From assembly GCA_930367205.1 (NCBI GenBank), contig OV884014.1, forward strand, positions 120,039,768-120,103,767: a stretch of DNA of 64,000 bases, read 5' to 3'. This DNA comes from Acanthosoma haemorrhoidale. Lineage: Eukaryota; Arthropoda; Insecta; Hemiptera; Acanthosomatidae. The notes below the pieces were generated by a model that was not told where the DNA came from, did not search any database, and saw only the letters and a list, made by a program, of their open reading frames with translations. Of this stretch, positions 22,455 to 38,150 are shown one piece after another (within the stretch, counting starts at the first letter, position 1; every line of letters starts with the position of its first letter). A program made the translations under genes and the position numbers.

Positions 22455-23945
22455 TAACATAATAGGGCAGGAATTATTGTACCAGCTATGAAATACGCAT
22501 TTTTGTAAAATTCTACTTTTTGACGATATTTTTCTTGTTTTGGTATGAGGAAATCATAATTGTTCAGGAGCTAACGTACCAGCTATAAAATACTCTTATA
22601 TCTAAAAATTTACCTTTTTGATGACATTTTCCTTGTTTTGGTATCAGGAGAACATAATGGGACAGGAGCTGACGTACTAGCTATGAAATACGCATTTTTT
22701 AAAAATTCGACTTTTTGACGATATTTTCCTGGTTTTCGTATCAGGAGAACATAATAGGGCAGGAGCTAACGTACAAGCTATGAAATACGCAATTTTTGTA
22801 AAAATTTGAGATTTCGACGATATTTTCCTTGTTTTGGTATCAGGAGAACATAAAAGAGCAGGAGCTTACATTCCAGCTATGAAATACCCATTTTTTAAAA
22901 ATTCGACTTTTTGACGATATTTTCCTTGTTTTCGTATCAGGAGAACATAATGGGACAGGAGCTGACGTGCTAGCTATGAAATACGCATTTTTTAAAAATT
23001 CGACTTTTTGACGATATTTTCCTGGTTTTCGTATCAGGAGAACATAAAAGAGCAGGAGCTAACGTTCCAGCTATGAAATACGCATTTTTGTAAAAATTTG
23101 AATTTTAGACGATATTTTCTTTGTTTTGGTATCAGGAGAACATAATGGGACAGGAGCTAACGTACCAGCTATAAAATACGCATTTTTGTAAAAATTTGAG
23201 TTTTTGACGATATTTTCCTTGATTTCGTATCAGGAGAACATAAAAGAGCAGGAGCTAACGTACTAGCTATGAAATACGCATTTTCGAAAAATTCGACTTT
23301 TTGACGATATTTTCCTTGATTTCGTATGAGGAGAACATAATGGGGCAGGAGCTAACGTACTAGCTATGAAATACGCATTTTCGAAAAATTCGACTTTTTG
23401 ACGATATTTTCTTTGATTTCGTATCAGGAGAACATAAAAGAGCAGGAGCTAACGTTCCAGCTACAAAAAACGCATTTTTGTAAAAATTTGAATTTTAGAC
23501 GATATTTTCTTTGTTTTGGTATCAGGAGAACATAATGGGACAGGAGCTAACGTACCAGCTATGAGATACCTATTTTTTTTAAATTTGACTTTTTGACGAT
23601 ATTTTCCTGGTTTTCGTAACAGGAGACATAATGGGGCAGGAGCTAACGTACTAGCTATGAAATACGCATTTTTAAAAAATTCAACTTTTTGACGATATTT
23701 TTCTCGTTTTCGTATCAGGAGAACATAATAGGGCAGGAGCTAACGTACCAGCTATGAAATACGCATTTTTGTAAAAATATGACTTTTGGACGATATTTTT
23801 CTTGTTTTGGTATCAGGATAACATAATGGGACAGGAGCTAACGTACTAGCTCTAAATACGCATTTTTGTAAAAATTCGACTTTTTGACGTCATTTTTCTT
23901 GTTTTGGTATCAGGAGACCATAAAGGGGCAAGAGCTAACGTACAA
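22455..23945. repeat. Satellite family B, block B5
   Basis: 1491 bp with a type II junction. It corresponds to B2 minus 195 bp, about two monomers. Confidence 0.93.
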
Positions 23946-25460
23946 GATCATACGATCGTATGATCAAAGTTACGAGTGAATATGACATCAAATGATGTCA
24001 AATATGATAGTGTGCCGTATCATTTGCACTTATTGTATCACGTGATACAATCGTATGATTGAAGTTACAGTGAATATACTATTAAATAATGTCGATTATG
24101 ACAGTGTACTGTTTGATTAAGGTTACGAGTGAATAAACTATTAAATGATGTCGAATATGATAGTGTACCGCATCATTGGCACTCATTGTTTCACGTGATA
24201 CGATCGTATGATTAAAGAGACAGGTGAATATAACATCAAATGATGTCGATTATGATAGTGTACCGCATCATTCGCACTCATTATATCACGTGATACGATC
24301 GTTTGATGAAAGTTACGAGTGAATATAACATCAAATGATGTCGAATAGGATTGTATAATGTATCATTAGCACTCATTGTTTCACGTGATACGATCGTATG
24401 ATTAAAGTTACGATTGGAGATACTAATAAATGATGTTGAATATAATAGTGCACCATATCATTAGCACTTATTGTATCATGTGATGCGATCGTATGATTAA
24501 AGTTACAAGTGAATATAACATCAAATGATGTCGATTATAATAGTGTACCGCATCATTGGCACTCATGATATCACGTGTTACTATCGTATGATTGAAGTCA
24601 CGAGTGAATATTACATCAAATAATGCTAAATATGATTGTATAGTGTAGCATTGACATTCATTGTATCACGAGATACGATCGTATGATTAAAGTCACGAGT
24701 GAATATAACATCAAATGATGTTGAATATGATTGTATAATGTATCATTAGCACTCATTGTTTCACGTGATACGATCGTATGATTAAAGTTACGAGTGAATA
24801 TACTATAAAATGATGTCGATTATGATAGTGTACCACATCATTGGCACTCATTATATCACGTGATACGATCGTATAATGAAAGTTACGAGTGAATTTAACA
24901 TCAAATGATGTCGATTATAATAGTATACCGCATCATTGGCACTCATTATATCACGTGATACTATCGTATGATTGAAGTCACGAGTGAATATAACATCAAA
25001 TAATGCTAAATATGATTGTATAGTGTAGCATTGACACTCATTGTATCACGAGATACGATCGTATGATTAAAGTCACGAGTGAATATAACATCAAATGATG
25101 TTGAATATGATTGTATAATGTATCATTAGCACTCATTGTTTCACGTGATACGATCGTATGATTAAAGTTACGAGTGAATATACTATTAAATGATGTCGAT
25201 TATGATAGTGTACCGCATCATTGGCACTCATTATATCACGTGATACTATCGTATGATTGAAGTCACGAGTGAATATAACATCAAATAATGCTAAATATGA
25301 TTGTATAGTGTAGCATTGGCACTTATTATATCACGTGATACGATCGTATAATGAAAGTTACGAGTGAATATACTATTAAATGATGTCGATTATGATAGTG
25401 TACCGCATCATTGGCACTAATTGTATCACGTGATACGATCGTATGATCAAAGCTACGAGT
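23946..25460. repeat. Satellite family A, block A6 (class I)
   Basis: 1515 bp, equal to A3 minus exactly three monomers. It opens with the 20-bp palindrome (23946-23965) and holds the empty target paralogue at 24926-24929. Confidence 0.94.
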
Positions 25461-26855
25461 TAACATAATAGGGCAGGAATTATTGTACCAGCTATAAAAT
25501 ACTCTTATATGTAAAAATTTAACTTTTTGATGACATTTTCCTTGTTTTGGTATCAGGAGAACTTAATGGGGCAGGAGCTAACGTACTAGACATGAAATAC
25601 GCATTTTCAAAAAATTCGACTTTTTGACGATATTTTCCTTGATTTCGTATCAGGAGAACATAAAAGAGCAGGAGCTAACGTTCCAACTATGAAATACCCA
25701 TTTTTTAAAAATTCGACTTTTTGACGATATTTTCCTTGTTTTCGTATCAGGAGAACATAAAAGAGCAGGAGCTAACGTACAAGCTATGAAATACGCAATT
25801 TTTGTAAAAAATTCGACTTTTTGACGATATTTTCCTTGTTTTCGTATCAGGAGAACATAATGGGACAGGAGCTGACGTGCTAGCTATGAAATACGCATTT
25901 TTTAAAAATTCGACTTTTTGACGATATTTTCCTGGTTTTCGTATCAGGAGAACATAAAAGAGCAGGAGCTAACGTTCCAGCTATGAAATACGCATTTTTG
26001 TAAAAATTTGAATTTTAGACGATATTTTCTTTGTTTTGGTATCAGGAGAACATAATGGGACAGGAGCTAACGTACCAGCTATAAAATACGCATTTTTGTA
26101 AAAATTTGAGTTTTTGACGATATTTTCCTTGATTTCGTATCAGGAGAACATAAAAGAGCAGGAGCTAACGTACTAGCTATGAAATACGCATTTTCGAAAA
26201 ATTCGACTTTTTGACGATATTTTCCTTGATTTCGTATGAGGAGAACATAATGGGGCAGGAGCTAACGTACTAGCTATGAAATACGCATTTTCGAAAAATT
26301 CGACTTTTTGACGATATTTTCTTTGATTTCGTATCAGGAGAACATAAAAGAGCAGGAGCTAACGTTCCAGCTACAAAAAACGCATTTTTGTAAAAATTTG
26401 AATTTTAGACGATATTTTCTTTGTTTTGGTATCAGGAGAACATAATGGGACAGGAGCTAACGTACCAGCTATGAGATACCTATTTTTTTAAAATTTGACT
26501 TTTTGACGATATTTTCCTGGTTTTCGTAACAGGAGACATAATGGGGCAGGAGCTAACGTACTAGCTATGAAATACGCATTTTTAAAAAATTCAACTTTTT
26601 GACGATATTTTTCTCGTTTTCGTATCAGGAGAACATAATAGGGCAGGAGCTAACGTACCAGCTATTAAATACGCATTTTTGTAAAAATTTGACTTTTGGA
26701 CGATATTTTTCTTGTTTTGGTATCAGGATAACATAATGGGACAGGAGCTAACGTACTAGCTCTAAATACGCATTTTTGTAAAAATTCGACTTTTTGACGT
26801 CATTTTTCTTGTTTTGGTATCAGGAGACCATAAAGGGGCAAGAGCTAACGTACAA
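25461..26855. repeat. Satellite family B, block B6
   Basis: 1395 bp with a type I junction, about three monomers shorter than B1. The missing monomers lie after the CAATTTTTG monomer near 25800. Confidence 0.93.
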
Positions 26856-28656
26856 GATCATACGATCGTATGATCAAAGTTACGAGTGAATATGACATCA
26901 AATGATGTCAAATATGATAGTGTGCCGTATCATTTGCACTTATTGTATCACGTGATACAATCGTATGATTGAAGTTACAGTGAATATACTATTAAATAAT
27001 GTCGATTATGACAGTGTACTGTTTGATTAAGGTTACGAGTGAATAAACTATTAAATGATGTCGAATATGATAGTGTACCGCATCATTGGCACTCATTGTT
27101 TCACGTGATACGATCGTATGATTAAAGAGACAGGTGAATATAACATCAAATGATGTCGATTATGATAGTGTACCGCATCATTGGCACTCATTATATCACT
27201 TGATACGATCGTATGATTGAAGTCACGAGTGAATATATAATCAAATGATGTTGAATATGATTGTATAATGTGTCATTGGCAAACATTGTATCACGTGATA
27301 CGATCGTATGATTAAAGTTACGAGTGAATACAACATCAAATGATGTCGATTATGATAGTGTACCGCATCATTCGCACTCATTATATCACGTGATACGATC
27401 GTTTGATGAAAGTTACGAGTGAATATAACATCAAATGATGTCGAATAGGATTGTATAATGTATCATTAGCACTCATTGTTTCACGTGATACGATCGTATG
27501 ATTAAAGTTACGATTGGAGATACTAATAAATGATGTTGAATATAATAGTGCACCATATCATTAGCACTTATTGTATCATGTGATGCGATCGTATGATTAA
27601 AGTTACAAGTGAATATAACATCAAATGATGTCGATTATAATAGTGTACCGCATCATTGGCACTCATGATATCACGTGTTACTATCGTATGATTGAAGTCA
27701 CGAGTGAATATTACATCAAATAATGCTAAATATGATTGTATAGTGTAGCATTGACATTCATTGTATCACGAGATACGATCGTATGATTAAAGTCACGAGT
27801 GAATATAACATCAAATGATGTTGAATATGATTGTATAATGTATCATTAGCACTCATTGTTTCACGTGATACGATCGTATGATTAAAGTTACGAGTGAATA
27901 TACTATAAAATGATGTCGATTATGATAGTGTACCACATCATTGGCACTCATTATATCACGTGATACGATCGTATAATGAAAGTTACGAGTGAATTTAACA
28001 TCAAATGATGTCGATTATAATAGTATACCGCATCATTGGCACTCATTATATCACGTGATACTATCGTATGATTGAAGTCACGAGTGAATATAACATCAAA
28101 TAATGCTAAATATGATTGTATAGTGTAGCATTGACACTCATTGTATCACGAGATACGATCGTATGATTGAAGTCACGAGTGAATATAACATCAAATAATG
28201 CTAAATATGATTGTATAGTGTAGCATTGACACTCATTGTATCACGAGATACGATCGTATGATTAAAGTCACGAGTGAATATAACATCAAATGATGTTGAA
28301 TATGATTGTATAATGTATCATTAGCACTCATTGTTTCACGTGATACGATCGTATGATTAAAGTTACGAGTGAATATACTATTAAATGATGTCGATTATGA
28401 TAGTGTACCGCATCATTGGCACTCATTATATCACGTGATACTATCGTATGATTGAAGTCACGAGTGAATATAACATCAAATAATGCTAAATATGATTGTA
28501 TAGTGTAGCATTGGCACTTATTATATCACGTGATACGATCGTATAATGAAAGTTACGAGTGAATATACTATTAAATGATGTCGATTATGATAGTGTACCG
28601 CATCATTGGCACTAATTGTATCACGTGATACGATCGTATGATCAAAAGCTACGAGT
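26856..28656. repeat. Satellite family A, block A7 (class I)
   Basis: 1801 bp: the 1800-bp class I block plus one extra A in ATCAAAAGCT at its end. It opens with the 20-bp palindrome (26856-26875) and holds the empty target paralogue at 28026-28029. Confidence 0.94.
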
Positions 28657-29856
28657 TAACATAATAGGGCAGGAATTATTGTACCAGCTATAAAATACTC
28701 TTATATGTAAAAATTTAACTTTTTGATGACATTTTCCTTGTTTTGGTATCAGGAGAACTTAATGGGGCAGGAGCTAACGTACTAGACATGAAATACGCAT
28801 TTTCAAAAAATTCGACTTTTTGACGATATTTTCCTTGATTTCGTATCAGGAGAACATAAAAGAGCAGGAGCTAACGTTCCAACTATGAAATACCCATTTT
28901 TTAAAAATTCGACTTTTTGACGATATTTTCCTTGTTTTCGTATCAGGAGAACATAAAAGAGCAGGAGCTAACGTACAAGCTATGAAATACGCAATTTTTG
29001 TAAAAAATTCGACTTTTTGACGATATTTTCCTTGTTTTGGTATCAGGAGAACATAATGGGGCAGGAGCTAACGTACTAGCTATGAAATACGCATTTTCGA
29101 AAAATTCGACTTTTTGACGATATTTTCTTTGATTTCGTATCAGGAGAACATAAAAGAGCAGGAGCTAACGTTCCAGCTACAAAAAACGCATTTTTGTAAA
29201 AATTTGAATTTTAGACGATATTTTCTTTGTTTTGGTATCAGGAGAACATAATGGGGCAGGAGCTGACGTGCTAGCTATGAAATACGCATTTTTTAAAAAT
29301 TCGACTTTTTGACGATATTTTCCTGGTTTTCGTATCAGGAGAACATAATAGGGCAGGAGCTAACGTACCAGCTATGAAATACGCAATTTTTGTAAAAATT
29401 TTAGTTTTCGACGATATTTTCCTTGTTTTGGTATCAGGAGAACATAATGGGGCAGGAGCTAACGTACTAGCTATGAAATACGCATTTTCGAAAAATTCGA
29501 CTTTTTGACGATATTTTCCTTGATTTCGTATCAGGAGAACATAATGGGGCAGGAGCTAACGTACTAGCTATGAAATACGCATTTTCGAAAAATTCGACTT
29601 TTTGACGATATTTTCTTTGATTTCGTATCAGGAGAACATAAAAGAGCAGGAGCTAACGTACAAGCTATGAAATACCTATTTTTTTAAAATTTGACTTTTT
29701 GACGATATTTTCCTGGTTTTCGTATCAGGAGACATAATGGGGCAGGAGCTAACGTACTAGCTATGAAATACGCATTTTTAAAAAATTCAACTTTTTGACG
29801 ATATCTTTCTTGTTTTGGTATCAGGAGAACATAATGGGACAGGAGCTAACGTACAA
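28657..29856. repeat. Satellite family B, block B7
   Basis: 1200 bp with a type I junction. It shares the variant AATTTTAGTTTTCGACG with B15 (near 29397 and 63516). It ends in a distinct shortened tail, shared with B8, that goes straight into the variant junction palindrome. Confidence 0.93.
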
Positions 29857-32800
29857 GATCATACGACCGTATGATCAAAGTTACGAGTGAATATGACATC
29901 AAATGATGTCAAAAATGATAGTGTGCCGTATCATTTGCACTTATTGTATCACGTGATACAATCGTATGATTGAAGTTACAGTGAATATACTATTAAATAA
30001 TGTCGATTATGATAGTGTACTGTAGCATTGGCACTCATTGTATCACGTGATACGATCGTATGATTGAAGTCATGAATGAATATAACATCAAATGATGTCG
30101 ATTATGATAGTGTGCCGCATCATTAGCACTCATTGTTTCACGTGATACGATCGTATGATTAAAGTTACGAGTAAATATAACATCAAATGATGTCGAATAT
30201 GATAATGTACCGTATCATTAGCACTCATATTATCACGTGATACGATCGTATGATGAAAGTTACGAGTGAATATAACATCAAATGATGTTGAATATGATTG
30301 TATAATGTATCATTAGCACTCATTGTTTCACGTGATACGATCGTATGATTAAAGTTACGAGTAAATATAACATCAAATGATGTCGAATATGATAATGTAC
30401 CGTATCATTAGCACTCATTGTATCACGTGATACGATCGTATGATGAAAGTTACGAGTGAATATAACATCAAATGATGTCGATTATGATAGTGTACTGTAT
30501 CATTGGCACTCATTGTATCACGTGATACGATCGTATGATTGAAGTCATGAATGAATACAACATTAAATGATGTCGATTATGATAGTGTGCCGCATCATTA
30601 GCACACATTGTATCACATGATACGATTGTATGATTAAAGTTACGAGTGAATATAACATCAAATGATTGCGAATATGATAATGAACCGCATCATTGGCAAT
30701 CAATATATCACGTGATACCATCATATGATTGAAGTCACGAGTGAATATAACATCAAATGATGTTGGATATGATTGTATAATGTATCATTAGCACTCATTG
30801 TTTCACGTGATACGATCGTATGATTAAAGTTACAGGTGAATATAATATCAATTGATGTCGTATATGATAGCGCACCATATCATTAGCACTTATTGTATCA
30901 TGTGATGTGATCGTATGATTGAAGTCACGAGTGAATATAACATCAAATAATGCTAAATATGATTGTATAGTGTAGCATTGACACTCATTGTATCACGAGA
31001 TACGATCGTATGATTAAAGTCACTAGTGAATATACTATAAAATGATGTCGATTATTTTAGTGTACCACATCATTGGCACTCATTATATCACGTGATACGA
31101 TCGTATGATTGAAGTCACGAGTGAATATAATATCAAATGGTGTCAATTATGATAGTGTTGCGTATCATAAGCACTCATTGTATCACGTGATACGATCGTA
31201 TGATGAAAGTTACGAGTGAATATAACATCAAATGATGTCGAATAGGATTGTATAATGTATCATTAGCACTTGTTGTTTCACGTGATACGATCGTATGATT
31301 GAAGTTACGATTGGAGATACTAATAAATGATGTTGAATATAATAGTGCACCATATCATTAGCACTTATTGTATCATGTGATGCGATCGTATGATTAAAGT
31401 TACAAGTGAATATAACATCAAATGATGTCGATTATAATAGTGTACCTCATCATTGGCACTCATTATATCACGTGATGCTATCGTATGATTGAAGTCACGA
31501 GTGAATATAACATCAAATAATGCTAAATATGATCGTATAGTGTAGCATTGACACTCATTGTATCACGAAATACGATCGTATGATTGAAGTTACGAGTGAA
31601 TATAACATCAAATGATGTCGATTATGATAGTGTACCTTATCATTGGCACTCATTATATCACGTGATACGATCGTATAATGAAAGTTACGAGTGAATATAC
31701 TATTAAATAATGTCGATTATGATAGTGTACCGCATCATTGGCACTCATTATATCACGTGATACGATCGTATGATTGAAGTCACGAGTGAATATAACATAA
31801 AATGATGTCAATTATGATAGTGTTCCGTATCATAAGCACTCATTGTATAACGTGATACGATCGTATGATGAAAGTTACAAGTAAATAAACTATTAAATGA
31901 TGTCGATTATGACAGTGTCCCGTACTATTGGCACTCATAGTATCACGTGATACGATCGTATGATTGAAGTCACGAATGAATATAACATCAAATGATGTCG
32001 ATTATGATAGTGTACCGCATCATTAGCACACATTGTATCACGTGGTACATCCGTATGATAAAAGTTACGAGTGAAGATAACATCAAATGATGTCGATTAT
32101 AATAGTGTACCGTACCATTGGCACTCATAGTATCACGTGATACGATCGTATGATTGAAGTCAAGAGTGAATATAATATCAAATGATGTCAATTATGATAG
32201 TGTTCCGTATCATAAGCACTCATTGTATCACGTGATACGATCGTATGATAAAAGTTACAAGTAAATATACTATTAAATGATGTCGATTATGACAGTGTAA
32301 CGTACCATTGGCACTCATAGTATCACGTGATACGATCGTATGATTGAAGTCACGAGTGAATATAATATCAAATGATGTCAATTATGATAGTGTACCGCAT
32401 CATTGGCACTCATTATATCACTTGATACGATCGTATGATTGAAGTCACGAGTGAATATATCATCAAATGATGTTGAATATGATTGTATAATGTGTCATTG
32501 GCACACATTGTATCACGTGATACGATCGTATGATTAAAGTTACGAGTGAATACAACATCAAATGATGTCGATTATCATAGTGTACCGCATCATTGGCACT
32601 CATTATATCACGTGATACGATCGTATGATGAAAGTTACGAGTGAATATAACATCAAATGATGCTAAATATGATTGTATAGTGTATCATTAGCACTCATTG
32701 TTTCACGTGATACGATCGTATGATGAAAGTTACAAGTAAATATACTATTAAATGATGTCGATTATGACAGTGTAACGTACCATTGGCACTCATAGTATCA

Positions 32801-33592
32801 CGTGATACGATCGTATGATTGAAGTCACGAGTGAATATAATATCAAATGATGTTGAATATGATTGTATAATGTGTCATTGGCACACATTGTATCACGTGA
32901 TACGATCGTATGATTAAAGTTACGAGTGAATACAACATCAAATGATGTCGATTATGATAGTGTACCGCATCATTGGCACTCATTATATCACGTGATACTA
33001 TCGTATGATTGAAGTCACGAGTGAATATAACATCAAATAATGCTAAATATGATTGTATAGTGTAGCATTGGCCCTTATTATATCACGTGATACGATCGTA
33101 TAATGAAAGTTACGAGTGAATATACTATTAAATGATGTCGATTATGACAGTGTAACGTACCATTGGCACTCATAGTATCACGTGATACGATCGTATGATT
33201 GAAGTCACGAGTGAATATAATATCAAATGATGTTGAATATGATTGTATAATGTGTCATTGGCACACATTGTATCACGTGATACGATCGTATGATTAAAGT
33301 TACGAGTGAATACAACATCAAATGATGTCGATTATGATAGTGTACCGCATCATTGGCACTCATTATATCACGTGATACTATCGTATGATTGAAGTCACGA
33401 GTGAATATAACATCAAATAATGCTAAATATGATTGTATAGTGTAGCATTGGCACTTATTATATCACGTGATACGATCGTATAATGAAAGTTACGAGTGAA
33501 TATACTATTAAATGATGTCGATTATGATAGTGTACCGCATCATTGGCACTAATTGTATCACGTGATACGATCGTATGATCAAAGCTACGAGT
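29857..33592. repeat. Satellite family A, block A8 (class II)
   Basis: 3736 bp, about 39 monomers. Its opening palindrome is broken to GATCATACGACCGTATGATC. It carries a degenerate monomer near 32041 (CACGTGGTACATCCGTATG) and an internal 380-bp tandem duplication of four monomers from about 32742. It is the long copy of A9. Confidence 0.94.
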
Positions 33593-34889
33593 TAGCATAA
33601 TAGGGCAGGAATTATTGTACCAGCTATAAAATACTCTTATATGTAAAAATTTAACTTTTTGATGACATTTTCCTTGTTTTGGTATCAGGAGAACTTAATG
33701 GGGCAGGAGCTAACGTACTAGCTATGAAATACGCATTTTCAAAAAATTCGACTTTTTGATGATATTTTCCTTGATTTCGTATCAGGAGAACATAAAAGAG
33801 CAGGAGCTAACGTTCCAACTATGAAATACCCATTTTTTAAAAATTTTACTTTTTGACGATATTTTCCTTGTTTTCGTATCAGGAGAACATAAAAGAGCAG
33901 GAGCTAACGTTCCAGCTATGAAATACGCATTTTTGTAAAAATTTGAATTTTAGACGATATTTTCTTTGTTTTGGTATCAGGAGAACATAATGGGACAGGA
34001 GCTAACGTACCAGCTATGAAATACGCATTTTTGTAAAAATTTGAGTTTTTGACGATATTATCCTTGATTTCGTATCAGGAGAACATAAAAGAGCAGGAGC
34101 TAACGTTCCAGCTACAAAAAACGCATTTTTGTAAAAATTTGAATTTTAGACGATATTTTCTTTGTTTTGGTATCAGGAGAACATAATGGGGCAGGAGCTG
34201 ACGTGCTAGCTATGAAATACGCATTTTTTAAAAATTCGACTTTTTGACGATATTTTCCTGGTTTTCGTATCAGGAGAACATAATAGGGCAGGAGCTAACG
34301 TACCAGCTATGAAATACGCAATTTTTGTAAAAATTTGAGTTTTCGACGATATTTTCCTTGTTTTGGTATCAGGAGAACATAATGGGGCAGGAGCTAACGT
34401 ACTAGCTATGAAATACGCATTTTCGAAAAATTCGACTTTTTGACGATATTTTCCTTGATTTCGTATCAGGAGAACATAATGGGGCAGGAGCTAACGTACT
34501 AGCTATGAAATACGCATTTTCGAAAAATTCGACTTTTTGACGATATTTTCTTTGATTTCGTATCAGGAGAACATAAAAGAGCAGGAGCTAACGTTCCAGC
34601 TACAAAAAACGCATTTTTGTAAAAATTTGAATTTTAGACGATATTTTCTTTGTTTTGGTATCAGGAGAACATAATGGGACAGGAGCTAACGTACCAGCTA
34701 TGAGATACCTATTTTTTTAAAATTTGACTTTTTGACGATATTTTCCTGGTTTTCGTATCAGGAGACATAATGGGGCAGGAGCTAACGTACTAGCTATGAA
34801 ATACGCATTTTTAAAAAATTCAACTTTTTGACGATATCTTTCTTGTTTTGGTATCAGGAGAACATAATGGGACAGGAGCTAACGTACAA
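33593..34889. repeat. Satellite family B, block B8
   Basis: 1297 bp with a type I junction whose first base context is GTTAGCATAA, where all others have GTTAACATAA. Its tail is the same as that of B7. Confidence 0.93.
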
Positions 34890-37800
34890 GATCATACGAC
34901 CGTATGATCAAAGTTACGAGTGAATATGACATCAAATGATGTCAAAAATGATAGTGTGCCGTATCATTTGCACTTATTGTATCACGTGATACAATCGTAT
35001 GATTGAAGTTACAGTGAATATACTATTAAATAATGTCGATTATGACAGTGTACTGTAGCATTGGCACTCATTATATCACGTGATACGATCGTATGATTGA
35101 AGTCATGAATGAATATAACATCAAATGATGTCGATTATGATAGTGTGCCGCATCATTAGCACTCATTGTTTCACGTGATACGATCGTATGATTAAAGTTA
35201 CGAGTAAATATAACATCAAATGATGTCGAATATGATAATGTACCGTATCATTAGCACTCATATTATCACGTGATACGATTGTATGATGAAAGTTACGAGT
35301 GAATATAACATCAAATGATGTTGAATATGATTGTATAATGTATCATTAGCACTCATTGTTTCACGTGATACGATCGTATGATTAAAGTTACGAGTAAATA
35401 TAACATCAAATGATGTCGAATATGATAATGTACTGTATCATTAGCACTCATTGTATCACGTGATACGATCGTATGATGAAAGTTACGAGTGAATATAACA
35501 TCAAATGATGTCGATTATGATAGTGTACTGTATCATTGGCACTCATTGTATCACGTGATACGATCGTATGATTGAAGTCATGAATGAATACAACATTAAA
35601 TGATGTCGATTATGATAGTGTGCCGCATCATTAGCACACATTGTATCACATGATACGATTGTATGATTAAAGTTACGAGTGAATATAACATCAAATGATT
35701 GCGAATATGATAATGAACCGCATCATTGGCAATCATTATATCACGTGATACCATCATATGATTGAAGTCACGAGTGAATATAACATCAAATGATGTTGGA
35801 TATGATTGTATAATGTATCATTAGCACTCATTGTTTCACGTGATACGATCGTATGATTAAAGTTACAGGTGAATATAATATCAATTGATGTCGTATATGA
35901 TAGCGCACCATATCATTAGCACTTATTGTATCATGTGATGTGATCGTATGATTGAAGTCACGAGTGAATATAACATCAAATAATGCTAAATATGATTGTA
36001 TAGTGTAGCATTGACACTCATTGTATCACGAGATACGATCGTATGATTAAAGTCACTAGTGAATATACTATAAAATGATGTCGATTATTATAGTGTACCA
36101 CATCATTGGCACTCATTATATCACGTGATACGATCGTATGATTGAAGTCACGAGTGAATATAATATCAAATGGTGTCAATTATGATAGTGTTGCGTATCA
36201 TAAGCACTCATTGTATCACGTGATACGATCGTATGATGAAAGTTACGAGTGAATATAACATCAAATGATGTCGAATAGGATTGTATAATGTATCATTAGC
36301 ACTTGTTGTTTCACGTGATACGATCGTATGATTGAAGTTACGATTGGAGATACTAATAAATGATGTTGAATATAATAGTGCACCATATCATTAGCACTTA
36401 TTGTATCATGTGATGCGATCGTATGATTAAAGTTACAAGTGAATATAACATCAAATGATGTCGATTATAATAGTGTACCTCATCATTGGCACTCATTATA
36501 TCACGTGATGCTATCGTATGATTGAAGTCACGAGTGAATATAACATCAAATAATGCTAAATATGATCGTATAGTGTAGCATTGACACTCATTGTATCACG
36601 AAATACGATCGTATGATTGAAGTTACGAGTGAATATAACATCAAATGATGTCGATTATGATAGTGTACCTTATCATTGGCACTCATTATATCACGTGATA
36701 CGATCGTATAATGAAAGTTACGAGTGAATATACTATTAAATAATGTCGATTATGATAGTGTACCGCATCATTGGCACTCATTATATCACGTGATACGATC
36801 GTATGATTGAAGTCACGAGTGAATATAACATAAAATGATGTCAATTATGATAGTGTTCCGTATCATAAGCACTCATTGTATAACGTGATACGATCGTATG
36901 ATGAAAGTTACAAGTAAATAAACTATTAAATGATGTCGATTATGACAGTGTCCCGTACTATTGGCACTCATAGTATCACGTGATACGATCGTATGATTGA
37001 AGTCACGAATGAATATAACATCAAATGATGTCGATTATGATAGTGTACCGCATCATTAGCACACATTGTATCACGTGGTACATCCGTATGATAAAAGTTA
37101 CGAGTGAAGATAACATCAAATGATGTCGATTATAATAGTGTACCGTACCATTGGCACTCATAGTATCACGTGATACGATCGTATGATTGAAGTCAAGAGT
37201 GAATATAATATCAAATGATGTCAATTATGATAGTGTTCCGTATCATAAGCACTCATTGTATCACGTGATACGATCGTATGATAAAAGTTACAAGTAAATA
37301 TACTATTAAATGATGTCGATTATGACAGTGTAACGTACCATTGGCACTCATAGTATCACGTGATACGATCGTATGATTGAAGTCACGAGTGAATATAATA
37401 TCAAATGATGTTGAATATGATTGTATAATGTGTCATTGGCACACATTGTATCACGTGATACGATCGTATGATTAAAGTTACGAGTGAATACAACATCAAA
37501 TGATGTCGATTATCATAGTGTACCGCATCATTGGCACTCATTATATCACGTGATACGATCGTATGATGAAAGTTACGAGTGAATATAACATCAAATGATG
37601 CTAAATATGATTGTATAGTGTATCATTAGCACTCATTGTTTCACGTGATACGATCGTATGATGAAAGTTACAAGTAAATATACTATTAAATGATGTCGAT
37701 TATGACAGTGTAACGTACCATTGGCACTCATAGTATCACGTGATACGATCGTATGATTGAAGTCACGAGTGAATATAATATCAAATGATGTTGAATATGA

Positions 37801-38150
37801 TTGTATAATGTGTCATTGGCACACATTGTATCACGTGATACGATCGTATGATTAAAGTTACGAGTGAATACAACATCAAATGATGTCGATTATGATAGTG
37901 TACCGCATCATTGGCACTCATTATATCACGTGATACTATCGTATGATTGAAGTCACGAGTGAATATAACATCAAATAATGCTAAATATGATTGTATAGTG
38001 TAGCATTGGCACTTATTATATCACGTGATACGATCGTATAATGAAAGTTACGAGTGAATATACTATTAAATGATGTCGATTATGATAGTGTACCGCATCA
38101 TTGGCACTAATTGTATCACGTGATACGATCGTATGATCAAAGCTACGAGT
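34890..38150. repeat. Satellite family A, block A9 (class II)
   Basis: 3261 bp, the copy of A8 at offset 5033, lacking exactly five monomers (one near 37400 plus the 380-bp duplication). It shares the broken opening palindrome and the degenerate monomer (near 37074) with A8. Confidence 0.94.

Noticed and set aside
31988..32191. 67-residue minus-strand open frame, identical to the one at 37021-37224
   Set aside because: It is read through family A monomers and its protein repeats with the 95-bp unit; the pair is identical because A8 and A9 are duplicates.
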